IMG/VR virus record: IMGVR_UViG_3300046538_000155 | Location: 1-22,172 of that record | DNA length: 22,172 nucleotides | Source of the DNA: a virus | Direction: 5' to 3' (one strand) | In this document: one piece after another, positions 1-7,030 of the stretch | Numbering within the stretch: the first letter of the stretch is position 1 | Layout of the letters: each line of letters starts with the position of its first letter | Program-made: the position numbers and the translations under genes | Notes under the pieces: model-generated | Seen by the model: only the letters and a program-made list of their open reading frames with translations | Databases searched by the model: none | Told to the model about the DNA's origin: nothing

Positions 1-880
1 CGGTCAGTTCCAGGTTGCGGCGCGTGGCCGCGTCGAGGCCGATGAATTCCGATTCGGTTTCAACCGACAGGCTGCGCACGTGCTGCAGACCGCGTCCCTG
101 CGTCGCCTGGGCGTAGCGCAGCAGCGCACCGGCCGCGCCGAAGGCCGCGCCCAGGCCGTCCGCGCCGAAGCCGGTCAGCGTGGCCACGCCCAGCTGGTCC
201 AGCAGCGACTTGTGGCCGCCGACCACGTCGAAGTGCCATTCCGGCACCCGGTTCACATGGCACAGCGCGGGATCCTCGAACAGTTCGGCGTCGTCGCCGC
301 GCAGCATCTCGGCCGGCGCGATGCGCTCCAGTTCCTGCTGCAGGCGGACTGCCACGGTGCGGCTGTCGCCCGAAAACTCCATCAGGCGCAGCGAGCCGCT
401 GGCCAGCGACAGCCAGGCCAGGCCCGCCGTCACCACCTTGCGCTGGCTGATCAGCGCCATCGCCAGCAGCGGACGCTCGGCCTTTTCCGGCAGCAGGTCG
501 GAATCCGTCAGCGTGCCCGGCGTGACCACCCGCATTACCTTGCGCTCGACCGGGCCCTTGCTGGTGGCCGGATCGCCGATCTGTTCGCAGATCGCGCACG
601 ACTCGCCGATCTTGACTAGCTTGGCCAGATAGCCTTCCAGCGAGTGGAAGGGCACGCCCGCCATCTTGATCGGCTGGCCGTTCGCGCTGCCGCGCGCCGT
701 CAGCGTGATGCCGAGGATGCGCGAGGCTTTTTCCGCGTCTTCATGGAACAGCTCATAGAAATCGCCCATGCGGTAGAACACCAGCATGTTCGGATGTTCG
801 GCCTTGATGCGTAAATACTGCTGCATCATTGGCGTGACTTTCGATTTCGAGGACTCCGCAACCTCTTGATTTGACAGCAT
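1..880 (-). CDS. mutS: DNA mismatch repair protein MutS (5' part, runs off the window)
   Basis: MutS recognises base mismatches and small loops in newly replicated DNA and recruits MutL. About 293 N-terminal residues are visible, covering the mismatch-binding domain and the start of the connector domain; the ATPase part lies beyond base 1. The mismatch-wedging motif is intact: GDFYELF with Phe41, Tyr42 and Glu43 counted from the ATG at 880. It is followed by conserved stretches such as AGVPFH and CEQIGDP. The ATG at 880 has no clear ribosome binding site; a second possible start is MMQQYLRIK, about 17 codons in, where family conservation begins. This is the only host gene in the window and lies 162 bp from the integrase gene, divergently oriented, so its promoter region is at the prophage junction. 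The residues before VTPMMQQYL could have been altered by integration. Confidence 0.97.
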   Translation of the reverse strand, partial: MLSNQEVAESSKSKVTPMMQQYLRIKAEHPNMLVFYRMGDFYELFHEDAEKASRILGITLTARGSANGQPIKMAGVPFHSLEGYLAKLVKIGESCAICEQIGDPATSKGPVERKVMRVVTPGTLTDSDLLPEKAERPLLAMALISQRKVVTAGLAWLSLASGSLRLMEFSGDSRTVAVRLQQELERIAPAEMLRGDDAELFEDPALCHVNRVPEWHFDVVGGHKSLLDQLGVATLTGFGADGLGAAFGAAGALLRYAQATQGRGLQHVRSLSVETESEFIGLDAATRRNLELT

Positions 881-1042
881 GTTCACAGATAAGTAATTGT
901 TCTATATGGTTAAAACTGAATTGCGCATCGCCCCGGCTTTACTGTCCTCGCATCGCCGCACATACCCACACTTGCACTTTTGGCGTAACTTTTTTCGTAG
1001 AGGAAACCAAAGTTACGCTAAAATTCTGGCGTAGTTCACCTG
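881..1042. other. Host/prophage junction between mutS and int (probable attL region)
   Basis: This short non-coding stretch separates host mutS from the phage integrase, so one prophage end (attL or attR) should lie in or very near it. Bases 881-930 are AT-rich, with TATAGA-like sequence on the minus strand that could serve a mutS promoter, although no good -35 pairs with it. Bases 979-1042 hold inverted repeats described separately. The core site cannot be delimited because the other prophage end is outside the window. Confidence 0.5.
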
Positions 1043-1064
1043 GTGGGTGAAAAGCTACGCCAAA
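979..1064. repeat. Two overlapping-theme inverted repeats upstream of int (possible integrase/excisionase sites)
   Basis: Four copies of a GGCGTAR element occur in 86 bp in alternating orientation. TTTGGCGTAACTTT (979-992) is inverted as AAAGTTACGCTAAA (1009-1022), with one mismatch. TGGCGTAG (1027-1034) is inverted as CTACGCCA (1055-1062). The fourth arm lies inside the reading frame if int starts at GTG 1043, but upstream of the alternative ATG at 1085. Position beside int and mutS suggests arm-type integrase sites or an int operator; this is inference. Confidence 0.55.
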
Positions 1065-2374
1065 CCTACACCGCAAAGGGAATCATGCCATTCGATGCGC
1101 GCGCCGCCAAGCTCCTGCCGGCAGGCCAACACTTTACCATTTCCGAGTGCCCAGGGCTTCGTTTAGAGGCAACGGCGGCGAAGCGATCTTGGATTTATCG
1201 CTACAAGAGCCCGGTCGACGGCAAGATGAAGCAGACCAAAATCGGCGAGTGGCCGGCCGTATCCTTCGCGGCAGCCACGGTGGCCTGGGAAAAGCTGCGC
1301 GAAGCCCGCTCCGAAGGCGCGGACCCGAGCGCAGTGAAGCGCGCCGAGCGGGGCGAAAAGCGAGCGGTGGCCGCGGCCGAACGCGAGCGGGCAGCGATGG
1401 AGGTGATCACGGTCGCCGACATCTGCGATAACTACCTCGTCAAATACATCGAGAAGAATCGAGGCGAGAAGGGCGCTGCCGAGGTCCGGCGCATGTTCCA
1501 AACCATGCTGGGCGAGACCGGATATCTTCGTGCGGCCGACGTCACCCGGTCTGTTGCATTCGACTTGATTGAATCGTTCGGCCACATCCCGGTCCAGGCA
1601 GCAAAGTTGCGGGCCGAGATCGGTGCTGCATGGGACTATGCGCTGGATTCCGGGCGGCTTCCCGAATCCGTGCCGAACTGGTGGCGTCTGATTATGCGCG
1701 GCAAGCTGCGAAGCAAGGGGCGCATGATCCAGGGCGCGCCGGCCGGCGTCGTGAAGCGCGTGCTTAGCGAGGCCGAGCTGGCAAAGCTAATTCCATGGCT
1801 GCCGAATTTTTCCAGGCTTGTGGAAGACACGCTGACGCTGTACCTTTGGACCTGCGCGCGCGGCTCGGAGATTATGGCCATGCACGCCAGCGAAATTTCG
1901 GAAGAGAGTGATGGGCTGTGGTGGACGGTGCCCAAGGATAAAACGAAGAACAGCTGGCGGGAACATTCGACAGATTTCAGGGTGCCGCTGGTCGGCCGCG
2001 CCGAGCGCATCGTGCGGCGCCGGCTGGAAGTGGCGAACGATGGCTACCTTTTTCCGTCGAAGCATTGCGCCTCCGGGCATGTCGAGCAAAAAAACGTCGC
2101 GTCGCAGGTCTGGCTGCACATGCCTTATTCGAAGACGCGGCCGGAATATGACCGGCCGAGGTTGCCGGTGGAGCGCTGGGCGCCGCACGATCTCCGGCGC
2201 AGCTCCCGGACGTTGCTGGCGGCGCTTGGGTGCCCGGACGAGGTGGGCGAGGCCATTCTCGGGCACATGAAACAGGGCATTACGGGCGTATACAACCGAC
2301 ACGCGTATGACAAGGAACGGCGCGACTGGCTTACGCGCCTTGATCCTCATCTGGAGCAGCTGGCGCGCGTTTAA
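1043..2374 (+). CDS. int: Tyrosine-type site-specific integrase (DUF4102/P4-like)
   Basis: This phage integrase catalyses recombination between attP and the chromosomal site at mutS. The 443-residue product has the usual layout: an N-terminal DUF4102-type arm-binding region (about 15-110, with SWIYRYKSP and KIGEWP), a core-binding region (about 120-235) and a C-terminal catalytic domain. The catalytic set is visible: Arg273 in CARGSEI, a Lys near 300 in PKDKTKN, His382 and Arg385 in HDLRR, His408 in LGHM, and nucleophile Tyr417 in GVYNRH. The GTG at 1043 gives the full frame. ATG at 1085, preceded by AAGGG at 4-5 bases, is a credible alternative that would leave the upstream inverted repeat non-coding. 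The 3' end overlaps the convergent excisionase gene by 44 bp, so the two messages are antisense to each other at their ends. Confidence 0.95.
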   Translation: MGEKLRQTYTAKGIMPFDARAAKLLPAGQHFTISECPGLRLEATAAKRSWIYRYKSPVDGKMKQTKIGEWPAVSFAAATVAWEKLREARSEGADPSAVKRAERGEKRAVAAAERERAAMEVITVADICDNYLVKYIEKNRGEKGAAEVRRMFQTMLGETGYLRAADVTRSVAFDLIESFGHIPVQAAKLRAEIGAAWDYALDSGRLPESVPNWWRLIMRGKLRSKGRMIQGAPAGVVKRVLSEAELAKLIPWLPNFSRLVEDTLTLYLWTCARGSEIMAMHASEISEESDGLWWTVPKDKTKNSWREHSTDFRVPLVGRAERIVRRRLEVANDGYLFPSKHCASGHVEQKNVASQVWLHMPYSKTRPEYDRPRLPVERWAPHDLRRSSRTLLAALGCPDEVGEAILGHMKQGITGVYNRHAYDKERRDWLTRLDPHLEQLARV

Positions 2375-2603
2375 CTCCCTTGCGGCTGCCTGTGTTCGGC
2401 GGCGGCGGCAAGTCAGAGACTGGACGCTCTTCGGCCCAGGCCTCGACCTCGCGCAGCAGCCAGCCGACGCGCTGGGCCGACAGTTTGCGCGGCCGGGGGA
2501 ACTCGTTTTGCCGTACCATCTTCTGAATGGTCGCGGTGGCCAGCGTCACCAGGCTGGCGACCTCGGGCAGATCGACGTAGATTCGTTTGACGTTCGTGCT
2601 CAT
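2331..2603 (-). CDS. AlpA/MerR-type DNA-binding protein, probable excisionase
   Basis: The 90-residue product is a small helix-turn-helix protein of the AlpA/excisionase type. The DNA-binding part is at about residues 9-60: VDLPEVASLVTLATATIQKMVRQNEFPRPRKL in broad form, followed by GWLLREVEAWAEERP, the usual AlpA ending. A proline-rich, basic tail follows. ATG at 2603 is preceded by AGGA at suitable spacing. It is the last gene of the leftward early operon and overlaps the 3' end of int tail to tail. A small excisionase beside int at the end of an early-left transcript matches the lambda logic, in which excision is tied to lytic early transcription. A role in regulating int or other genes, as AlpA does, is also possible. 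Confidence 0.8.
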   Translation of the reverse strand: MSTNVKRIYVDLPEVASLVTLATATIQKMVRQNEFPRPRKLSAQRVGWLLREVEAWAEERPVSDLPPPPNTGSRKGVKRAPAAPDEDQGA

Positions 2604-2623
2604 TTTTTCCTACCGTTGCTGTG

Positions 2624-2848
2624 TTATTTGTGATCAATTCTTGTCGCGAGCGTGAGCTGGCGGCCAGGTAGTGGCGAGGGGCTGCCGGTGAGGTAGACCA
2701 CGGTCTCCACCTCGCTGCCGATGAGTTCGTACCGCAACACCTGGATGAAGCGTTCGTGGCCCTCGTACAGAACAGGGTGAGCGGTCTGCAGCGCGTGCAG
2801 CAGCACGCGGTTGTGTTGCTGTGGATCGGGGTTAGGCTGCGCGCTCAT
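2624..2848 (-). CDS. Small phage protein of unknown function (74 aa)
   Basis: I do not recognise this protein. The preferred start is the ATG at 2848, which overlaps the TGA of the upstream gene as ATGA and has GGAGGG four bases before it; an in-frame ATG at 2860 lacks a good site. The product begins MSAQPNPDPQQHN and has a compact core with HERFIQVLRYELIGSEVET and VVYLTGSPSPLPGRQL. No membrane segment or known motif is apparent. It is translationally coupled to the 115-residue gene before it and lies just upstream of the AlpA-type gene. Confidence 0.7.
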   Translation of the reverse strand: MSAQPNPDPQQHNRVLLHALQTAHPVLYEGHERFIQVLRYELIGSEVETVVYLTGSPSPLPGRQLTLATRIDHK

Positions 2849-3192
2849 GCTGCCCTCCATTCGTTTCTATAGCCCTTGTAATCTGGCGAGCCCGGCCTTT
2901 CGGCCTCGATCCCCTTGCCTAAGTAGACCTTGTTCTCCTGCAGCCGTCCCTCGCGTACCAGCTGGTAAAGCACGTGCCCCATGCAAAAGCCGATCTGGTG
3001 CCGCTCCATCACCGCGCGGAAGTCGTTCCACTGGAGCCAGTCGCCCGGACGAGAAGCGGCCACCGCGAGCAGTTCCAGCTTCACCGGTTCCGTAAACGCG
3101 AGGTGGAAGCGTTTTTGCACACCAGGTGGACCACCTCCGCAAATCCGCTTAACTTCCACCTCCGGCGCGAACAGCGCAAGCTGGGCGCTCAT
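2845..3192 (-). CDS. Phage protein of unknown function (115 aa)
   Basis: The 115-residue product is not recognised. It begins MSAQLALFAPEVEVKRICG and contains FHLAFTEPVKLELLAVAA and GHVLYQLVREGRLQENKVYLG, which read as a small winged-helix-like core: a helical part followed by a strand with a short basic turn. The 3' end overlaps the next gene by ATGA and the 5' end overlaps the previous stop by ATGA, so it sits in a translationally coupled chain. The name-like start MSAQ is shared with the downstream 74-residue gene, which may reflect only a similar start context. Confidence 0.75.
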   Translation of the reverse strand: MSAQLALFAPEVEVKRICGGGPPGVQKRFHLAFTEPVKLELLAVAASRPGDWLQWNDFRAVMERHQIGFCMGHVLYQLVREGRLQENKVYLGKGIEAERPGSPDYKGYRNEWRAA

Positions 3193-3527
3193 GGCTGTCC
3201 TTCGGTTGATGGAGCAGCTTCGGCGACAATGCGCGGCATGAACGAGAGGTCAATAAAGCACTCCCCGAACCCGATAGAAATTGTCCAGCGCTCCCTGCCA
3301 TGCACAGTCGTGTCGGGCTGGCCGACAGTCTTGATGGCGAACGTGCCGGTGATCTGGGATACGACTTCTGCGGGTTCGCTCGGCTGCTCGACCCACGGAA
3401 TGCAGATCAGGTCCATATCGCGGCCCAGCGTGCCGTGTACCGCCAGGGCGTAGCCGTGCTTGCGTGCGATCCCAGCCAGCTGTGGGTACAGAGCGCAGTA
3501 CATCGGCGCATAGGTGGCGTCGCGCAT
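3189..3527 (-). CDS. Phage protein with a nucleotidyltransferase-like DxD motif (112 aa)
   Basis: The frame is open much further upstream, but the start is set by AGGAGG at 3534-3539. ATG 3527 lies six bases from it; ATG 3530 lies three bases away and is possible. The 112-residue product begins MRDATYAPMYCALYPQLAG. The segment HGTLGRDMDLICIPW resembles the hydrophobic-D-x-D strand of nucleotidyltransferase-fold proteins, but the usual GS helix turn is not clear. Later segments include RERWTISIGFGECFIDLSFMP. Function is unknown; proteins like this occur among small early phage genes. Its stop overlaps the ATG of the 115-residue gene (ATGA). Confidence 0.7.
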   Translation of the reverse strand: MRDATYAPMYCALYPQLAGIARKHGYALAVHGTLGRDMDLICIPWVEQPSEPAEVVSQITGTFAIKTVGQPDTTVHGRERWTISIGFGECFIDLSFMPRIVAEAAPSTEGQP

Positions 3528-3571
3528 CATGCACCTCCTACTGGGGCAGATAGGATTGGGCGTTCTTTCAT
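3527..3571 (-). CDS. Possible 14-codon mini-ORF bridging two early genes
   Basis: The frame ATG (3571) to TGA (3527-3529) encodes MKERPILSAPVGGA. GGAGGG stands four bases before its ATG. It overlaps the upstream 251-residue gene's stop (ATGA) and overlaps the next gene's start region (ATGATG). It may be a translational relay carrying ribosomes from one gene to the next rather than a functional peptide. I cannot show that it is conserved. Confidence 0.3.
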   Translation of the reverse strand: MKERPILSAPVGGA

Positions 3572-4323
3572 GCTGCCCTCCGCTTCGGCGCTGCCGGCAA
3601 GTCCATCCAGTCCGTGACCTTGGCCGATTCGATCGGCGTGGCATCGGCATATCGCCAGACGTCACCGTCGCGGACGCCGGGCCACACTTCTTCATCCGAG
3701 AGCGCGAGCAGCACCAGGGTATCGTCGTCCGGCAGACGTTCGCTTACAGAAATCCAGCTTTCAAGTGCCGCGCTGGGTTCAGCTGGCTGCGTCGGCGGAG
3801 TGCTGGGATTGGGCGACAGGCCCAGGTATTCGCGCCATGGCACCTTGGCGCCATCAACCATGAAGCCCCACGAGCCGCGGTAGCGTCCGGTGATGAACAA
3901 GGTCCACGCCCCTCCGGGCACCAGCGAAGTGATGCGGTGATACTCGCCGTACTTCAGCGTCGCCGTGTCGCCGGCCAGCCTCGTATGGCGGTCGTAAAGA
4001 CCTGCCTGGCGGCGCTCTTCGGTGTAGCCGCCCTTCAGCACAATGGTGCGTGCGTTCCACGGGTGGTCGTGCAGATCACGGTCTTGGTCTGGCAGAACAA
4101 TGTGGTGAATGCGAACCGAGAGGGGGAAGCGCCAAGGCTTCCGGTCTGCGCCCGATTTGCCGGTATCAGGGTAGGGATTGAACAGCCACGCCCGGTCCAT
4201 GTACAAGCGGCCTTCTTTGATAATCGGGCTGTAAGGCGTGCGTTGGGCACGGCGGATTATCCAGTCGGCCACAGCTGGGTGGGTGACAATTTTTGCGATG
4301 ATGGTCCAGAGGGTTGAGATCAT
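3568..4323 (-). CDS. Cupin-like phage protein with C-terminal DUF551 domain
   Basis: The 251-residue product appears to be a fusion. The N-terminal part (about 30-170) resembles cupin-like phage proteins: RIHHIVLPDQDRDLHDHPW (His-rich strand at 72-89), VLKGGYTEER at 95-104, GEYHRI at 126-131, and WTLFITG at 140-146, with PWREYLG at 162-168. The histidines at 85, 87 and 129 could bind a metal. A Pro/Ala-rich linker (171-187) leads to a DUF551 domain starting WISVSERLPDDD (190-201) and ending in VTDWMDLP. Function is unknown for both. ATG 4323 is preceded by AAGGA at six bases. It is a member of the early-left operon, coupled to the mini-ORF downstream by ATGA. Confidence 0.75.
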   Translation of the reverse strand: MISTLWTIIAKIVTHPAVADWIIRRAQRTPYSPIIKEGRLYMDRAWLFNPYPDTGKSGADRKPWRFPLSVRIHHIVLPDQDRDLHDHPWNARTIVLKGGYTEERRQAGLYDRHTRLAGDTATLKYGEYHRITSLVPGGAWTLFITGRYRGSWGFMVDGAKVPWREYLGLSPNPSTPPTQPAEPSAALESWISVSERLPDDDTLVLLALSDEEVWPGVRDGDVWRYADATPIESAKVTDWMDLPAAPKRRAA

Positions 4324-4405
4324 GATTTTTCCTTTTGGATTTGCCCACTCATGCAGCCTTCCGGTAGGTCTTGGTGAATGCCTTGTTGAACCTTGAATGA
4401 CTAAA

Positions 4406-5017
4406 TTACTGTGTGACTAATCTGCGGACAGCGCACGTCCGGCCCTCGGCCGCCTTGTGGTTGATGATCTGATTGCCATCGTAGAAGCCCTGACTCCACG
4501 CGCCGTATGGGCCCGGGGCGTACTGCGTGCTGGACCAGTACCAGCCCTCGGCAAACAGCTCCGGCACGTTCACCCACATCAGGCGCAGCTCGCGGCGCGA
4601 CGGCAGATAGAAGTCGCACAGCTCGCCGATCTCGATGTCAGCGGCCCATTCGGCAGCCGGGTGCGAGTGCTCGGACTGGATCAGTGCCACGGTGTTGGCC
4701 AGGCCGTTGTATTCACTGCACGCGTCCGTGATGTCCTGGCCTGGCGAGCCCCATGCGATGGACGCGATGTAGGCGGCGGGATCGGTCGGCACGATCAGGT
4801 GATAGTCGGGCTGGCCGTCCTCGCCGCGCATGATGCCGGCGTACACGCCACCCTGGCCGGGCCACTCGTCGCCGATGCGCGGCACCGCGATGAAGGGCGC
4901 CGGCGCGGGCTTTTTCGTCATGATGCGGTCCAGCCAGGCGCCGACGAGCGACGAGGTCGGGACGGTCAGGTGACCGTCGCCCACGTCCACGGTGATCATT
5001 TTGTGCACTACATCCAT
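4406..5017 (-). CDS. DUF1566-like (Lcl C-terminal type) phage protein
   Basis: The preferred start is ATG 5017, with GGAG seven bases upstream; an in-frame ATG at 5029 has no site. The product is about 203 residues. The C-terminal 50 residues match the DUF1566 pattern: YLPSRRELRLMW, then GWYWSSTQY, then a tryptophan/glycine-rich strand and a closing CAVRRL. This fold is related to C-type-lectin/FGE-like modules and is common in phage proteins of unknown role. The N-terminal part (PFIAVPRIGDEWPGQGGVYAG) is typical of the same phage family. Such proteins are sometimes diversity-generating retroelement targets, but no reverse transcriptase or template repeat is visible here. It is an early gene in the leftward operon. 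Confidence 0.8.
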   Translation of the reverse strand: MDVVHKMITVDVGDGHLTVPTSSLVGAWLDRIMTKKPAPAPFIAVPRIGDEWPGQGGVYAGIMRGEDGQPDYHLIVPTDPAAYIASIAWGSPGQDITDACSEYNGLANTVALIQSEHSHPAAEWAADIEIGELCDFYLPSRRELRLMWVNVPELFAEGWYWSSTQYAPGPYGAWSQGFYDGNQIINHKAAEGRTCAVRRLVTQ

Positions 5018-5038
5018 TTGGAACTCCATAGGGGTTAA

Positions 5039-5413
5039 TTACGCGCCGACGGTGGCGCAGAAAATTTCAACTTGTGCTACGGCCTTGGTCAGCTTGTTCA
5101 CAGGCAGGAACGGCAGGCGCTGGTCGATGCCGGCGGCCGCCTCGCGCAGCGCAGCCGCCTCGCAGTCCTTCAGCCCGATCTTGCCGATGCGCTCGAAGCG
5201 GTCGCAGACAACGTTCATGGTGCTGCTGGCCTGCTCCAGCGCAGGACACTCCATGCCGGCAGTGGCCAGCGCCGCCAGCATCTTCGACACCTGGTTGTAC
5301 GACTCCGGCGCCGGGCGGGCGATCAGCAGTTCCACCGACGTGCGCAGCTGCAGCGCCAGGCGGTTGCGGGCTTCACTGGTCATGGGCACATTGCCCGGCG
5401 GGAGGCGTCGCAT
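5039..5413 (-). CDS. Phage protein of unknown function (124 aa), largely helical
   Basis: I do not recognise the 124-residue product. It is predicted by eye to be almost entirely alpha-helical (TSEARNRLALQLRTSVELL, then CEAAALREAAAGID) with few strand-forming stretches. The ATG at 5413 lies four bases after the stop of the preceding 67-residue gene, so it is probably reinitiated. An ATG ten codons further in (MTSEARNRL) is an alternative. It lies between the DUF1566-like gene and the 67-residue gene in the early-left operon. Confidence 0.7.
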   Translation of the reverse strand: MRRLPPGNVPMTSEARNRLALQLRTSVELLIARPAPESYNQVSKMLAALATAGMECPALEQASSTMNVVCDRFERIGKIGLKDCEAAALREAAAGIDQRLPFLPVNKLTKAVAQVEIFCATVGA

Positions 5414-5417
5414 GGCG

Positions 5418-5621
5418 TTATGCGCTTGCGGCCGCGCGCTGCAGCTGCTCGACCGGCATGGCCCAGGGCTCGCCGTTGAGCGTGCCCTGCACCTTGATCA
5501 TTGCGACGCGGCGGCCGTTGCTCAGATCGGACTTGAAGCTGTGCACGGTGCCGCGCTGCGGGCCATGGTCGCTGTCGAAGCTGACCGGCGTGCCGATGAC
5601 GATATCGGTGGAGGATTTCAT
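5418..5621 (-). CDS. Small phage protein of unknown function (67 aa)
   Basis: The start at ATG 5621 is chosen over the longer open frame because AAGGGG lies six bases before it and the upstream gene ends only ten bases away (5632). The product begins MKSSTDIVIGTPVSFDSD and reads as a small beta-barrel-like protein: alternating strands such as IVIGTPVSF, GTVHSF and VAMIKVQG, ending with PWAMPVEQL. No known motif is identified. It follows the DUF2303 gene. Confidence 0.7.
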   Translation of the reverse strand: MKSSTDIVIGTPVSFDSDHGPQRGTVHSFKSDLSNGRRVAMIKVQGTLNGEPWAMPVEQLQRAAASA

Positions 5622-5631
5622 TGCGTTCCCC

Positions 5632-6465
5632 TTACACTTTGCCCATGAGGACCGTGAAGCCGCTGGCCACTGCGGACACCACGTAGCCCTTGAAGGCGTC
5701 TTCCACCACATTGGTGGGACGGTCCAGCTCGTACCAGAATTTGAGCTTGCCAGCGCCAAGGCGGTACTTCAGGCGGGCCTTGATGCGGTAGCCTTCCGTC
5801 GCGTTCTTGAACACGCGCAGACCGATGGTGAATTCGCGCGGGATCTCCAGCTGGCCGTCGGCGCCGGCCGTGGAGGAAGTGTTCTCGCTGTAGCCGAACT
5901 GCACCTGGCCGTTGTCCAGGCGGCGGTGCGATTTGAAGTTGACTTCGGTCTTCGCCTGCAGCGTCAGCGCTACCTGCAACAACGCCTCGCCGGAAGGCTC
6001 CACCACGTCGGCGATGTTGTCTTCCAAGAAAACGGCGAATTCTTCCTGCTCCATCTTCACGCCGTCGGACTTCAGCCAGAGCGCGAATTCGCGGCTGTAC
6101 TCGGCGGTGTAGACCGCGCGGTGGTCGCGCCAGCCGGGTATACCATTTTCTTTACCGTGGTCGTTCAGGATCGCGGTCAAGCGGCGACTGTCCGGATCGG
6201 CGTAGATGTAGGTGGAGGTCAGTGGCGCCTGGTCCTTCAAGTACTGCGTGAAGCTGGCCACGTCGCTCAGCGTCACCGCGCCCGTCTTGCGGTTCGGGTT
6301 GGATGCGGCCGCCTCGACGGCTTTGGTCAGTTCCTGCAGCTGATAGCCTGGCGGCAGGACGGCGTGATGGGCATCGCCGGTCTTCTTGATCTCGATGGCG
6401 GCGGCAGTCAGCGCTCCGATGGTGTCGATCATGGATGCTTCGCCCAGGATTTTCGGTTGGGTCAT
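5632..6465 (-). CDS. DUF2303 family phage protein (YfdQ-like)
   Basis: The 277-residue product matches the DUF2303 family seen in the early regions of many proteobacterial prophages (YfdQ of E. coli is the reference). Family-like segments include PPGYQLQELTK, VTLSDVASFTQYLKD, YADPDSRRLTAILNDHG, WRDHRAVYTAEYSREFALWL and the C-terminal FWYELDRP. Function is unknown; its place beside recombination or replication-accessory genes in other phages suggests nucleic-acid metabolism, which is inference. ATG 6465 overlaps the preceding stop (ATGA), so it is coupled to the 117-residue gene. DUF2303 genes are often paired with a small gene of this size. Confidence 0.88.
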   Translation of the reverse strand: MTQPKILGEASMIDTIGALTAAAIEIKKTGDAHHAVLPPGYQLQELTKAVEAAASNPNRKTGAVTLSDVASFTQYLKDQAPLTSTYIYADPDSRRLTAILNDHGKENGIPGWRDHRAVYTAEYSREFALWLKSDGVKMEQEEFAVFLEDNIADVVEPSGEALLQVALTLQAKTEVNFKSHRRLDNGQVQFGYSENTSSTAGADGQLEIPREFTIGLRVFKNATEGYRIKARLKYRLGAGKLKFWYELDRPTNVVEDAFKGYVVSAVASGFTVLMGKV

Positions 6466-6815
6466 TTCGTGGCTTCCTTAAGGGTGGTGGGTGGGGTGAT
6501 GGTGGCGGCGTCGCGCAGATCCAGCGAGGTCTGGCGCGGGTGGTTGCGGGACAGCTGGCTGTCGTCGGTGAGCCAGTAGAAGTCCTCGCCGCGCTCAGGC
6601 GAGGGCAGCTTGGCGGTGATCTTGTCCTTGATCACGACCTTGTCGACTTCGGAGCCGCGCGTAGCGGGGCCGACTTTGATCTCCAGCGTAATGGAGCCAC
6701 CTTTGCCGGTGTCCTTCACCTTCTGCAGAAGCTCGCCCAGCAGGCTGCTCAGTTCGCTGTGGGTGCGGCCGTCCCGCAGTTCCTGCAGGAAGACGGCGTA
6801 TGCCTTGTTGCTCAT
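6462..6815 (-). CDS. Phage protein of unknown function paired with DUF2303 (117 aa)
   Basis: The product begins MSNKAYAVFLQELRDGRTH, with a helical N-terminal half (LSSLLGELLQKVKDTGKG) and a strand-rich middle (GSITLEIKVGPATRG, VVIKDKITAKLP). It ends in RQTSLDLRDAATITPP. I know proteins like this as the small partner gene directly before DUF2303 in prophages, with no assigned function. The 3' end overlaps DUF2303 by ATGA. A weak AAGG lies ten bases before ATG 6815. Confidence 0.75.
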   Translation of the reverse strand: MSNKAYAVFLQELRDGRTHSELSSLLGELLQKVKDTGKGGSITLEIKVGPATRGSEVDKVVIKDKITAKLPSPERGEDFYWLTDDSQLSRNHPRQTSLDLRDAATITPPTTLKEATK

Positions 6816-6833
6816 GTGGATGGGGCCTTTCTT

Positions 6834-7028
6834 TCAGTTGTTGTCGTTGGCTTGCAGCTTTTTCACATCAGGCCGCGCGCGGCGCTGCATGTGCCGGCGT
6901 GCGAGTAAATTCAGGATCAGCGTCTGGGCGCGGTCTTTCAGCATTTCATCCAGCGACACTTTGCTGGCCAGCTGGCGGTGCGCGATCTCGAGCGCTGCGC
7001 GGTCGGGGTCGGGGTCGGGGCGGGCCAT
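6834..7028 (-). CDS. Small basic phage protein (64 aa), unknown function
   Basis: The start at ATG 7028 is preferred because an upstream small gene ends at 7031, just two bases away, and the longer frame has no other support. The product is MARPDPDPDRAALEIAHRQL followed by a helical, Arg-rich stretch ending KKLQANDNN. The PDPDPD repeat comes from a short GGGGTC-type tandem repeat at 7009-7022. The function is unknown. Confidence 0.55.
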   Translation of the reverse strand: MARPDPDPDRAALEIAHRQLASKVSLDEMLKDRAQTLILNLLARRHMQRRARPDVKKLQANDNN

Positions 7029-7030
7029 GG

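Noticed and set aside
60-632. Long open frames on both strands across the mutS region
   Set aside because: They are high-GC shadows of the minus-strand mutS frame, which has clear family motifs and continues past the window edge.
4324-4405. Possible small gene FNKAFTKTYRKAA ending at the 251-residue gene's leader
   Set aside because: The minus-strand frame has a stop upstream and no start codon; at best it is a relic.
4406-4560. Diversity-generating retroelement target in the DUF1566 gene
   Set aside because: No reverse transcriptase, no template repeat and no adenine-rich variable codons are visible in the window.
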